Shown: one piece after another, positions 8,372 through 16,574 of the stretch
How positions within the stretch are numbered: the first letter of the stretch is position 1
Layout: every line of letters begins with the position of its first letter
NCBI GenBank assembly: GCA_023432985.1
Contig: JAEZEQ010000064.1
Coordinates: forward strand, 1-26,518
Direction: 5' to 3'
DNA from: Bacteroidota bacterium
GTDB lineage: Bacteria > Bacteroidota > Bacteroidia > CAIKAF01
Length of the DNA stretch: 26,518 nt
Notes under the pieces: generated by a model
Database searches by the model: none
Seen by the model: the letters and a program-made list of their open reading frames with translations, nothing else
What the model was told of the DNA's origin: nothing
Program-made: the position numbers and the translations under genes

Positions 8372-9790
8372 ATGAGTGTTTTAGGAAAATTATTTAAACA
8401 ACAAACTGAACAAAATCCTCAACAATCAGGAAATGCAAATAAATCTGCGCCCATCCCGGTTTCGCAAGGAAGAGGCAATGCTTCTCCTGTGGAAGTAACT
8501 CCCGCAAAACCTTTAAACAAGAAAACCGATAAACGCATTTTCGGTCGATTCAGCGATGCACATAAAAGCAAATTGCAATTGGCTGCATGGGATGCCGCAC
8601 AACAAGCATTTAAAAATGGGGAATTGGATAAAGCCTTACACGAATTTTTTGTGTATTTGAATGACCCTCAAAGCAATAATGTGGAATGGAAACAGGAAAA
8701 TAAAGCCATTGTTTTTCTAATTCACCAAGGAAGTAAGTCCATAGAAGGACGATACGAGAATGGGATAGTGCAGGCTAAAGCCATATTGGCAGAGTTCGAT
8801 ACTCCCCCCATTCCGGTTATGCGAATGCTGCTTGGTGCCAATTATTCGCTCAAATATACTTCCTTCGGAATGGAAGATAATAGGTTTATTCTGAAATTAT
8901 ATACCGATTTTCAGCATACAGGCATCACGCATTTGTATCATGCTTTGAAGGAATTGGCAACCAAAGCAGACAGACAAGATGATCTGCTGACGGAAGAATT
9001 TCCCTCCTTGCGCAAAATGGAAGCTAAAGGTTTGCAAAGACTGAGCGAAGAGGAACAAAACAGACAGTATAGCTTTTTTAAGTTATGGATAGAGCAGGAT
9101 TTGGAAAAAGCACGCGCACTTAATGCCGATACACAAAGTGGGGCCATTTCTTATATTTTGCTGAATACTTTATATAAAATCGACTACTTACTCATGCCTC
9201 AAGGCTCGGTTCTCGAAAAGGTCGAACAACTCGTGTCGCGCTATTGGGATAAAAATGACCAGAAAAGTTTTAACGAGAAAAATGAAATAATGATGTCGGG
9301 CCTCGATAGCTTGCTCGATCGAAAAGAAGCCGAAGTAAAAGCTTGTTTTTATCGTACCCAGGCCACATTTGGTATGTCTACACCGGCTACGCACAGCACC
9401 ATAGCCAATTTTATCGATGAGTGTTTGAAGAATACGGCCTATTATATACAGCATAAAATGCTCGATATAGAAAAAGTAATTTATTCCTATTGTATTCACT
9501 ATTGCATGTATAGTTTTGGGATGACTTCGGCACATTATCGCCTTATGGATTTATTGAATGAAATATTGGAATCTGATTATTATAAAGCATGTGGAATAGA
9601 TCATGCATATGTGCAGGACGGTATTATCCAAAAAGCTAAAATCGAACAAGCCATTTCCGAAATTTTAGTCGATGAAAGAGCCGATTATCCGCAACTGACT
9701 TTTATGACGCAAAACCTGAAATATCAATCGGAATATGAGTTTTATTTCAGTTATTTAAACGAAATACGCTATTTGAATTTTAATAAATAG
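8372..9790 (+). CDS. Protein of unknown function, largely helical, in a protease cassette
   Basis: I do not recognise a family. The product has 472 residues with no signal peptide and no membrane segment. Residues 1 to about 55 are rich in Gln, Asn, Pro, Lys and Ser and look disordered. From about residue 60 on, the sequence looks almost entirely alpha-helical, with amphipathic stretches such as AAQQAFKNGELDKALHEFF, which resembles a TPR-type helix pair, and with charged segments such as LRKMEAKGLQRLSEEEQNRQ. A TPR-like or other helical scaffold is plausible, but no repeat register is clear. It sits exactly between two protease genes, each 1 nt away, so a role as substrate, adaptor or regulator of these proteases is a reasonable inference, not an observation. 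Confidence 0.8.
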   Translation: MSVLGKLFKQQTEQNPQQSGNANKSAPIPVSQGRGNASPVEVTPAKPLNKKTDKRIFGRFSDAHKSKLQLAAWDAAQQAFKNGELDKALHEFFVYLNDPQSNNVEWKQENKAIVFLIHQGSKSIEGRYENGIVQAKAILAEFDTPPIPVMRMLLGANYSLKYTSFGMEDNRFILKLYTDFQHTGITHLYHALKELATKADRQDDLLTEEFPSLRKMEAKGLQRLSEEEQNRQYSFFKLWIEQDLEKARALNADTQSGAISYILLNTLYKIDYLLMPQGSVLEKVEQLVSRYWDKNDQKSFNEKNEIMMSGLDSLLDRKEAEVKACFYRTQATFGMSTPATHSTIANFIDECLKNTAYYIQHKMLDIEKVIYSYCIHYCMYSFGMTSAHYRLMDLLNEILESDYYKACGIDHAYVQDGIIQKAKIEQAISEILVDERADYPQLTFMTQNLKYQSEYEFYFSYLNEIRYLNFNK

Positions 9791-9791
9791 A

Positions 9792-10880
9792 ATGAAAGAT
9801 ATTATTAAACAAATGCGCGGAGTCATCATTCAGATCGCGACTCCATACGGAACCGGAACCGGATTTTATCATGCGGCAAGCGGATTGATTATCACCAATA
9901 ATCATGTTGTAGCAGGCGCACGCGAGGTGACCATTGCCGGTGTGCATTTCGAAAAACAAATGGGCGAAGTTTTGTATAATGATGCTATGTATGATCTTGC
10001 TTTTGTGCGTTTTCCGGGCAACCTCGAAGTCGATGCCCTATCCTTCGGGTCTTTGGAAGATTTGTCGGAAGGAGACGACGTATTGGCTATTGGGCATCCC
10101 TTTGGCTTGAAATATACGGCTACGCAAGGAATTATTTCGAAACTGAAAAGAAATTGGAACGGGGTCGATTATATTCAGATCGATGCAGCTATAAATCCGG
10201 GCAACAGTGGGGGGCCATTGGTGAATATAAAGGGAGAAATTATAGGGGTGAATTCGTTTATATTAAGAGACGGGAATTCCCTGGGTTTTGCCTTGCCGGT
10301 GGATAAATTGACAGAGTCTTTAAATGAATTCAACAGCCTGGGTGCATCCAGGGCATTGCGTTGCATTTCTTGCACCAATCTCATTCAAGTTGATGCGATG
10401 ACAGGAACCTATTGTCCGGAATGTGGAAACAAGCTCGACCCCGAGCAAATAGAGGGCAAGAAATATTATATAGGTGCGGTAGCTCAAAAAATCGAAAAAT
10501 CTTTAGTGGCCAATGGCATTGATGTGAAACTGGCTCGTTCGGGTCCTTCGGCCTGGCGGGTAAGCAAAGGTAGTGCTGAGGTGAAAATTCAACATTTCCC
10601 ACAAACCCGCTATATATTTGCCGATGCACTATTGGGATATTTACCCAAGAAAAATCTGGCGCCTTTATATAGTTTTTTATTGCGCAAAAATACAGAACTG
10701 AACAATATCGTTTTGGCTATAAACGGCCGCGAGGTATTGTTGAGTAATGTATGGTTCGAAGAGGATTTTGTGCCGGAATATGCCGGTAAAGTATACGATG
10801 CCTTGTTTGCAATGGCCGATGCACTCGATTCGGAATTACACCAAAAGTACGGATTGGTTCCCCGTGAGGAAGAAGTCTGA
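9792..10880 (+). CDS. Trypsin-like (S1C) serine protease fused to zinc ribbon and YbjN/CesT-like domain
   Basis: Predicted cytoplasmic serine protease of 362 residues in three parts. Residues 1-180 are a HtrA/DegP-type trypsin domain with a complete triad: His38 in TNNHVV, Asp68 in YDLAFV and Ser139 in GNSGGPL. Residues 190-213 are a short zinc ribbon with Cys191, 194, 208 and 211 (CxxC-x13-CxxC). Residues 220 to about 355 form an alpha/beta domain whose pattern (WRVSKGSAEVKI, ADALLGYLPKK, LYSFLLRKNTELNN) resembles YbjN or type III secretion chaperone-like folds, which bind partner proteins. There is no signal peptide and no PDZ domain, so it is unlike a periplasmic DegP. The start is 1 nt after the preceding stop. 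Its TGA abuts the last codon of gldC on the other strand. Confidence 0.88.
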   Translation: MKDIIKQMRGVIIQIATPYGTGTGFYHAASGLIITNNHVVAGAREVTIAGVHFEKQMGEVLYNDAMYDLAFVRFPGNLEVDALSFGSLEDLSEGDDVLAIGHPFGLKYTATQGIISKLKRNWNGVDYIQIDAAINPGNSGGPLVNIKGEIIGVNSFILRDGNSLGFALPVDKLTESLNEFNSLGASRALRCISCTNLIQVDAMTGTYCPECGNKLDPEQIEGKKYYIGAVAQKIEKSLVANGIDVKLARSGPSAWRVSKGSAEVKIQHFPQTRYIFADALLGYLPKKNLAPLYSFLLRKNTELNNIVLAINGREVLLSNVWFEEDFVPEYAGKVYDALFAMADALDSELHQKYGLVPREEEV

Positions 10881-11219
10881 TTATTCTTCGCCTTTTAATC
10901 CCATTTTTTCGGCAAAATAATCGGCAAAATCGAGCATTTGTTCCTTCATTTTAGTCTCCCCGGTCGCCCTTTCAAAAGTTTCGGCCATGGTAATAATGGT
11001 TTGATGATAAAACTGTTTCATATCATCTACCAACATGTCTTTTGTCCACAAATCGATGCGAAGTGTATTGTTTTCTTTTGGATCCCAAACGGAAAGTAGA
11101 AATGCATTACAGGCTTTGTCTTCATCTACTCCGCTGCCCGGAGCATTCCATGATATTTTATCCGGTACACGTTGATCATCGAGAAGTACCTTGATTTTAA
11201 TTTCTGAACTTGATGCCAT
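10881..11219 (-). CDS. gldC: Gliding motility protein GldC
   Basis: Small soluble protein of 112 residues that assists gliding and type IX secretion in Bacteroidota. In Flavobacterium johnsoniae it is accessory and thought to stabilise GldB or its partners. Family-typical segments are NAFLLSVWDPKENNTLRIDL, WTKDMLVDDMKQFYHQT, ETFERATGETKM and the C-terminal DYFAEKMGL. I chose the ATG at 11219 (MASSSEIKIK), one base after the gldB stop; an upstream in-frame Met at 11252 would overlap gldB and adds residues not typical of the family. It is co-transcribed with gldB. Its stop codon touches the stop codon of the opposing protease gene with no base between and no visible terminator. Confidence 0.93.
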   Translation of the reverse strand: MASSSEIKIKVLLDDQRVPDKISWNAPGSGVDEDKACNAFLLSVWDPKENNTLRIDLWTKDMLVDDMKQFYHQTIITMAETFERATGETKMKEQMLDFADYFAEKMGLKGEE

Positions 11220-11220
11220 A

Positions 11221-12228
11221 TTATTTTCTTGGTTTGTATTTGCTTTGCGCAAAGATAGCTTTGTAATCGTGATTTTTCATCAATTGGTCTATACTTATTT
11301 CGGGATGATTTTTCATATAGCTCTCCATTATTTTATATCCCAAATACCAGGCAATACGTCCCGGGGTCTCTCTGGGCATCCCCGTAGCAAATGGTGCCTC
11401 TTCGGTATATTTTTTTATTTCTTTGCTGTCTTCACTGTACAATAGTTTTTTCTCTATAAAAAAGCCATAGATATTGCCTTCGTTTTTTTCGCAGAAATCG
11501 AATTGATCTGTACTATAACCCAATAAACGATGTGTGGGATAATCGGGTAATAATTTATGCAGGTAGAATATGATTTTCCCTCTGTATATAATCTCATCTA
11601 TAAAAGTAATTGCGTCATTTTTCTTGGGAAACTCGGTCATTAACCAGCCGGTTATGGATTCCGCTACCATAAGATCGGCATCACGGCGGACTTTAATATA
11701 ATCCGGCCATTGGAGTCCGTCATACCCCTTGAAATCTTTACCCAGATACATTTCGAGTCCCACCAGCATACAGGTGTCTAGCGCCACTACTGCATATTGG
11801 AAGTTGTTGTAAGAAAATGCAACAGAGGGAACTATGGCTTCGGGTGTATACCATGCATAATTGTGAAATGCTTTGGTATATTCTTTTTCATAGGAACTGA
11901 AATCGGTGAAGACGGTGTCAATTTTATGCTTAGTCTCCAGTATGTACGGGTCTGCCAAAAAGCCGGCATATCCAAAACGGGTGAAAATGGAATCGGGGTG
12001 ACCAATGCCGAGGATTTCTTCAAAAATTCCCCTGCTCAATTCCGGATAAGTCGTATTGATTTTCTCTATGCGCAATTCCGGATTTGCATTTCCATAGGGC
12101 AAAATATCCTTGTAGGGGTAAGAGAATAGCAAAGGAGCTGCATCCTCGGGAATTTGGGGTGTATACCGGGCTTCCTTGCACGAAAACAAGGAAAGGATAA
12201 GGATAGAAAATAAGAAAACTTTTTGCAT
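11221..12228 (-). CDS. gldB: Gliding motility lipoprotein GldB
   Basis: Lipoprotein required for gliding and secretion in Bacteroidota; family members also look like zinc-independent relatives of the DUF2268 metallopeptidase fold. It has 335 residues. The start at 12228 gives the signal peptide MQKVFLFSILILSLFSC with a lipobox (LFSC) and acylated Cys17; upstream in-frame Met codons would put a non-signal segment ahead of it. Typical blocks are YTKAFHNYAWYTPE, ALDTCMLVGLEMYLGKDFKG, MVAESITGWLMTEFPKK and IDEIIYRGKIIFYLHKLLPD, then TPGRIAWYLGYKIMESYM near the end. It precedes gldC by a single base and is divergent from purL, with 149 bp between the starts. Confidence 0.93.
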   Translation of the reverse strand: MQKVFLFSILILSLFSCKEARYTPQIPEDAAPLLFSYPYKDILPYGNANPELRIEKINTTYPELSRGIFEEILGIGHPDSIFTRFGYAGFLADPYILETKHKIDTVFTDFSSYEKEYTKAFHNYAWYTPEAIVPSVAFSYNNFQYAVVALDTCMLVGLEMYLGKDFKGYDGLQWPDYIKVRRDADLMVAESITGWLMTEFPKKNDAITFIDEIIYRGKIIFYLHKLLPDYPTHRLLGYSTDQFDFCEKNEGNIYGFFIEKKLLYSEDSKEIKKYTEEAPFATGMPRETPGRIAWYLGYKIMESYMKNHPEISIDQLMKNHDYKAIFAQSKYKPRK

Positions 12229-12350
12229 AATTGCGAATAATAACGTGCAAAAATGCAAATAGATTGTGTAAGAACCAAAGTACATAATGATGCGTTGTGA
12301 AATGAGAAAAAATTGCCTTTAAAAGGTTCGTTTTTGCCGTCAGATGTTTG

Positions 12351-12358
12351 TATCTTCG
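12351..12358 (+). promoter_or_regulatory. Possible promoter box of purL
   Basis: TATCTTCG matches TAnnTTTG at all but one position and lies 19 nt ahead of the purL ATG. No clear TTTG -33 box sits at the expected distance, so support is moderate. No PUR-box-like or riboswitch structure was recognised in the short leader. Confidence 0.4.
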
Positions 12359-12377
12359 CCCCGTAAAATAAAACAGC

Positions 12378-14606
12378 ATGGACAATAATCAGCTTACAAC
12401 CGTAGAAACAGCGCAAAAACTAGGTATTTTGCCTGAAGAATTCAACATGATTCAGGAAACGCTGGGTCGTATTCCAAATTTTACCGAATTATGTGCCTAT
12501 AGCGGAATGTGGAGTGAGCATTGTTCCTACAAAAATTCAATTAAATGGCTTAAAACCCTTCCAAAAGAAGGCCCGCATATGTTGGCCGAAGCCGGTGAAG
12601 AAAATGCCGGACTTGTGGCTATAGGTGATGGCATGGCTTGTGCATTTAAAATTGAATCTCATAATCACCCCAGTGCCATTGAACCCTACCAAGGGGCTGC
12701 TACGGGTGTGGGAGGTATCAATCGCGATATTTTTACAATGGGTGCAAGACCAATAGCTCAGTTGAATTCGCTTCGTTTCGGGAAATTGGATTCCAAACGT
12801 ACGCAATGGATTGTGAATGGAGTCGTGAAAGGAATTGGAAATTATGGCAATGCTTTTGGAATTCCAACCGTTGGAGGGGAAGTGTTTTTTGATGAGGCAT
12901 TTGAACAGAATCCATTGGTGAATGCCATGAGTGTCGGTATTCTACGCGAAGGAGAAATGATTTCTGCCACTAGTTACGGTGAAGGAAATCCCGTTTATAT
13001 TGTAGGTTCTGCCACCGGAAAAGATGGGGTAGGCGGTGCTGCATTTGCTAGTGGAGATCTAAGCGAAGATTCGGCTAAAGATTTGCCGGCCGTGCAGGTG
13101 GGAGACCCTTTTCAGGAAAAATTATTATTGGAAGCTACACTAGAGGTAATCAAAAGTGGAGCGGTTGTGGGCATGCAAGATATGGGTGCCGCCGGTATTA
13201 TTTGTTCCACCGCCGAAATGAGTGCCAAAGGAAAACACGGAATGGAGATTTTTCTCGATAAAGTGCCTACGCGCCAGCAAGGCATGCAACCATACGAATT
13301 GCTCTTGTCGGAATCTCAAGAACGTATGCTTGTGGTGGTGAAAAAAGGACAGGAACAAATTATAGAAAAAATATTCGAAAAATGGGATTTGCCTTGTGCA
13401 GATATAGGTCGTGTTACTACAGACGGTCGCCTGAAATTTTATTTTGAAGGGGAATTGGTTGCCGATTTAATTGCCGATCATTTGGTATTAGGCGGAGGTG
13501 CTCCTCAATACGAAAGAGCCTATAGCGAACCGGCTTATTATAGCGAAGCAAAGAAGTTTAATCCGGCCTCCGTTGCCCAGCCTAAAGACTATAGCGAAGT
13601 AGCTCATTTTTTAATTTCGCACCCCAATATAGCCAGCAAAAGATGGATTTATAACCAGTACGACTCTATGGTGGGTACGGTGAATATGAGTACGAATAAT
13701 CCTTCCGATGCAGCAGTGGTAAATGTTAAGGATACGAATAAAGCTTTGGTACTAACGGTAGATTGCAATAGCCGTTATGTGCAAGCCGACCCCGAAATAG
13801 GAACGATGATTGCCGTAGCAGAAGCTGCACGAAATATAGTATGTACAGGAGGTGAGCCTAGCGCCATTACCAATTGTTTGAATTTTGGAAATCCATATAA
13901 TCCGGAAGCCTATTGGCAGTTTGTGGGAGCGATTAAAGGTATGGGTGCGGCATGTATTAAGTTTAAAACCCCGGTTACAGGTGGGAATGTGAGTTTTTAT
14001 AATCAAAGTAAAATCGGAGATAAAACTGTTCCCGTTTTCCCAACGCCTACCATTGGTATGTTGGGTATAATGGAAGATAAGAAATGGCAAACCCCGCTTT
14101 CTTTCAAAAATGAAGATGATGTATTGTTATTAATAGGCGAACAAACGGATGATATTCAGTCCAGCGAATATGTATACTCCTATTTAGGAATCAAAAATAC
14201 ACCCGCACCTTATTTTGATATGGATAAGGAATGGAAAATGCAGGAAGCGTTGAAGCAGGCTATTCGTAAGGGATTGGTGAATGCAGCGCATGATGTGGCA
14301 GATGGAGGCTTGATCTGTAGTTTGCTCGAAAGTTCTTTCAAACATAACCTGGGCTTCCGTATCGAAAGTCCAGCTGGTATCCGTAAAGATGCTTTCTTAT
14401 TTGGTGAAGGTCAAGGTCGTGTTGTATTGGCCGTTTCACCTCAGAATAAACAGGCTTTAGAATCCTTGATGTCTGAACATAATGTGCCATTATATGTATT
14501 GGGTAATGTGGCGAAAGGAATTGAGGTAGACGGAGATAATTGGGCCGAAACAGTGCGGATCTACCAGGAAAAATACGAACAATCCATAGAGAAATCAATG
14601 GCTTAA
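12378..14606 (+). CDS. purL: Phosphoribosylformylglycinamidine synthase subunit PurL (small form)
   Basis: ATP-dependent amidotransferase subunit that converts FGAR to FGAM, step 4 of purine synthesis, in a complex with PurS and PurQ. Its 742 residues match the small PurL of the PurSLQ system rather than the ~1200-1300-residue single-chain enzyme. Visible family blocks are TELCAYSGMWSEHCSYKNS, the catalytic-site segment ESHNHPSAIEPYQGAATGVG (His95 and His97), IPTVGGEVFFDE, VQVGDPFQEKLLLEA, MQDMGAAGIICSTAEMS and the second-half TPVTGGNVSFYNQS and NAAHDVADGGL. purS and purQ are not in the window. The gene begins with ATG behind a TATCTTCG box and is followed after 11 nt by mrp, probably in the same transcript. 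Confidence 0.96.
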   Translation: MDNNQLTTVETAQKLGILPEEFNMIQETLGRIPNFTELCAYSGMWSEHCSYKNSIKWLKTLPKEGPHMLAEAGEENAGLVAIGDGMACAFKIESHNHPSAIEPYQGAATGVGGINRDIFTMGARPIAQLNSLRFGKLDSKRTQWIVNGVVKGIGNYGNAFGIPTVGGEVFFDEAFEQNPLVNAMSVGILREGEMISATSYGEGNPVYIVGSATGKDGVGGAAFASGDLSEDSAKDLPAVQVGDPFQEKLLLEATLEVIKSGAVVGMQDMGAAGIICSTAEMSAKGKHGMEIFLDKVPTRQQGMQPYELLLSESQERMLVVVKKGQEQIIEKIFEKWDLPCADIGRVTTDGRLKFYFEGELVADLIADHLVLGGGAPQYERAYSEPAYYSEAKKFNPASVAQPKDYSEVAHFLISHPNIASKRWIYNQYDSMVGTVNMSTNNPSDAAVVNVKDTNKALVLTVDCNSRYVQADPEIGTMIAVAEAARNIVCTGGEPSAITNCLNFGNPYNPEAYWQFVGAIKGMGAACIKFKTPVTGGNVSFYNQSKIGDKTVPVFPTPTIGMLGIMEDKKWQTPLSFKNEDDVLLLIGEQTDDIQSSEYVYSYLGIKNTPAPYFDMDKEWKMQEALKQAIRKGLVNAAHDVADGGLICSLLESSFKHNLGFRIESPAGIRKDAFLFGEGQGRVVLAVSPQNKQALESLMSEHNVPLYVLGNVAKGIEVDGDNWAETVRIYQEKYEQSIEKSMA

Positions 14607-14617
14607 ACAGGAAAATT

Positions 14618-15730
14618 ATGGCTAAAATGGAATTGAATCCCCATTCTTTTGAGGAAGTTTTACGAAAAGTAATAGATCCCATTTCGAAAGAGGATATTAT
14701 TAGTACGGGTAAAGTACGCACTTTCGATATTTCAAATGGGAAAATCGAAATGGAATTGGAGGTATTGAGTCCGGCTCTTCACATAAAAAGGAAGTTAGAA
14801 AACAGCGTAAGAGAGGCCTTGCATAATGCCTTCGGGGAAGATATAGAAATTGATATACGCCTGTTTATTAATGTGCCGGATAAACGTAAAGCGCATGCCG
14901 ATATGTTGCCCGGAGTAAAAAATATTATTGCCGTTTCCTCCGGTAAAGGTGGAGTAGGGAAGAGTACGGTTTCGGCAAATTTGGCTGTAACCCTTGCCAG
15001 ACAGGGTTTTAAGGTTGGATTGATTGATGCTGATATATATGGCCCCAGTATACCCATGATGTTTGATGTAGAAAACAGGAGGCCTAATTTGATCACGGTT
15101 GATGGGGTGAAATTGATTGAACCTGTCGAAAGTTTGGGGGTGAAATTATTGAGTATAGGATTTTTTGCAGATGTTTCACAGGCCGTTGTATGGAGAGGTC
15201 CTATGGCTTCAAAGGCGCTGAAACAAATGTTTTCGGATGCATATTGGGGCGAACTGGATTTTTTGTTGATAGACTTGCCGCCGGGAACCGGAGATGTGCA
15301 TTTGACCTTGGTGCAAACAGTTCCCGTAACCGGAGCTATAGTAGTGTCTACACCTCAAAAAGTGGCATTGGCTGATGCAGAAAAGGGAGCTAATATGTTT
15401 CGTCTGCCGGCCATAAATGTACCCCTCATTGGTATGGTCGAGAATATGGCTTATTTTACGCCGGAAGAATTGCCCGGGAATAAGTATTATATATTCGGAC
15501 AACATGGAGTAAGACGTTTATGTGAAAAGTTAAATGCCGCATTTTTGGGCGAAATACCTTTGGTACAAGCTATACGTGAAGGCGGAGATTCGGGTCAGCC
15601 TATGGCCTTGACGCCCGATACGCCGGTTGCAGATGCCTTTGCGCATATTGCAGATTCTATGATGGAACAATTGGCTAAACGAAATGAAAATTTACCTCCT
15701 ACGGAAGTAAGTATGATTAATACGAATTAG
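14618..15730 (+). CDS. Mrp/NBP35-type iron-sulfur carrier P-loop ATPase
   Basis: Cytoplasmic P-loop ATPase that binds and transfers [4Fe-4S] clusters to target proteins (also called ApbC). It has 370 residues from the ATG at 14618; the frame stays open upstream into purL but the usual MAK start lies here, 11 nt after the purL stop. The N-terminal ~90 residues form the MIP18/DUF59 domain (FEEVLRKVIDPISKEDIIST). The deviant Walker A is SSGKGGVGKST at about residues 108-117, followed by DADIYGPSIP, the PPGTGDVHLTL switch and the VENMAYFTPEELPGNKYYIF region. The CxxC found there in E. coli Mrp is absent, as far as I know a common feature in Bacteroidota. The nfu gene follows directly, consistent with a shared role in cluster delivery. 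Confidence 0.93.
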   Translation: MAKMELNPHSFEEVLRKVIDPISKEDIISTGKVRTFDISNGKIEMELEVLSPALHIKRKLENSVREALHNAFGEDIEIDIRLFINVPDKRKAHADMLPGVKNIIAVSSGKGGVGKSTVSANLAVTLARQGFKVGLIDADIYGPSIPMMFDVENRRPNLITVDGVKLIEPVESLGVKLLSIGFFADVSQAVVWRGPMASKALKQMFSDAYWGELDFLLIDLPPGTGDVHLTLVQTVPVTGAIVVSTPQKVALADAEKGANMFRLPAINVPLIGMVENMAYFTPEELPGNKYYIFGQHGVRRLCEKLNAAFLGEIPLVQAIREGGDSGQPMALTPDTPVADAFAHIADSMMEQLAKRNENLPPTEVSMINTN

Positions 15731-15735
15731 AATTG

Positions 15736-15743
15736 TATTTTTG
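15736..15743 (+). promoter_or_regulatory. Promoter box of nfu
   Basis: TATTTTTG is an exact TAnnTTTG match with 6 nt to the ATG, the same spacing as at trmD. A good -33 box was not seen. The gene could be transcribed both from here and from upstream genes. Confidence 0.5.
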
Positions 15744-15749
15744 TAAACC

Positions 15750-15989
15750 ATGACAACAATAGAAATATATCAATCTGTCGAATCGGCTTTGGAAGAAATA
15801 AGGCCTTTTTTACAAAATGACGGAGGCGATATTACAGTCGTGGAAGTAACCCCTGATTATGTGGTGAAAGTGAAATTACACGGTACATGTCGGGCATGCA
15901 GTATGAAGCCTATGACGATGAAGGCGGGGGTGCTGGAGACGATTCGAAGGGTTATTCCGCAGATTAAGGAGGTTGTCGAAGTCGACTAA
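15750..15989 (+). CDS. NifU-like C-terminal domain (Nfu) iron-sulfur scaffold
   Basis: Small iron-sulfur cluster carrier of 79 residues made only of the NifU C-terminal domain. The LQNDGGDITVVEV motif near residue 24 and the cluster-ligand motif CRAC (Cys47 and Cys50) are both present, followed by the usual MKAGVLETIRRVIPQI helix. Two such chains normally hold one [4Fe-4S] cluster between their CxxC motifs. The gene begins 19 nt after mrp. An exact TATTTTTG box ends 6 nt before the ATG. It is the last gene before a 1.1-kb region of repeats; the hairpins of the first repeat copy may end its transcript. Confidence 0.93.
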   Translation: MTTIEIYQSVESALEEIRPFLQNDGGDITVVEVTPDYVVKVKLHGTCRACSMKPMTMKAGVLETIRRVIPQIKEVVEVD

Positions 15990-15993
15990 AGTA

Positions 15994-16224
15994 AAAATCA
16001 TTTCTACTGCGCCGCTCTGCGTTGGAGCAAAAAAGCGCGTCAGTCACGTACCATTAGTACGCTCCCTCCTTACTTTTTCACTCCGCCTTGAGGCGGCTTG
16101 TATAAATGATTTTTACCAAATCTGAATGGGATTTGTGGAAAAAAATGGAAAAATAATCCCATTTTTTTGTGCAGGACTTATGTACTCAAAGATAGGTAAG
16201 CGAAACCAAACTGTGTGCAGTATA
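15994..16224 (+). repeat. Palindromic repeat unit, copy 1 (231 bp)
   Basis: The head (15994-16113) is a long imperfect palindrome: AAAATCATTT at its left end pairs with AAATGATTTT at its right end, and GGAG (16024-16027) pairs with CTCC (16081-16084). The apex is CGTAC-CATTA-GTACG. CCGCCTTGAGGCGG lies in the right arm. The tail (16114-16224) has a hairpin with a T run at 16141-16168 and ends with CTGTGTGCAGTAT. Confidence 0.85.
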
Positions 16225-16226
16225 AA

Positions 16227-16271
16227 GCTCCTCCCCAACCAAGGGGAGGTGGTCGAAGACCGGAGGGGTTT
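16227..16271. repeat. GC-rich palindrome after repeat copy 1
   Basis: CTCCCCAACCAAGGGGAG forms a 6-bp stem and is followed by GGTCGAAGACC (a second stem) and GGAGGGG. It follows within a few bases of the conserved GTGCAGTAT end of copy 1. Confidence 0.55.
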
Positions 16272-16342
16272 GAATACTCAAAATTCAAATTTAAAAAAAG
16301 CACCCTACTGCAGCGCATTAAACATCATAATATTTTCTGCTC

Positions 16343-16574
16343 AAAATAATTTCTGCTGCGCCGCGCTGCGTTGGAGCAAAAAAGTGCGTCGGTCACGTAC
16401 CTTTAGTACGCTCCCTCCTTACTTTTTCACTCCGCCTTGCGGCGGCTTGCATAAATCATTTTAAGACCTTCTTACCTGGGAATTTTTGTAAAAAAATGGG
16501 AAAATTATCTCATTTTTTGTGCAGGATTTATGTACTCAAAGTAAAAGAGAGGGGGACCAAACTGTGTGCAGTAT
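16343..16574 (+). repeat. Palindromic repeat unit, copy 2 (232 bp)
   Basis: Same arrangement as copy 1. The outer pair here is AAAATAATTT with AAATCATTTT, which leaves one A-C mismatch. GGAG is at 16373-16376 and CTCC at 16430-16433. The terminator-like hairpin lies at 16491-16518. The unit ends with CTGTGTGCAGTAT. Confidence 0.85.

Noticed and set aside
16126..16464. Open frame of 112 codons in the repeat region
   Set aside because: It runs through the tail of repeat copy 1 and the head of copy 2. The frame is not kept in the other copies and the product resembles no protein family.
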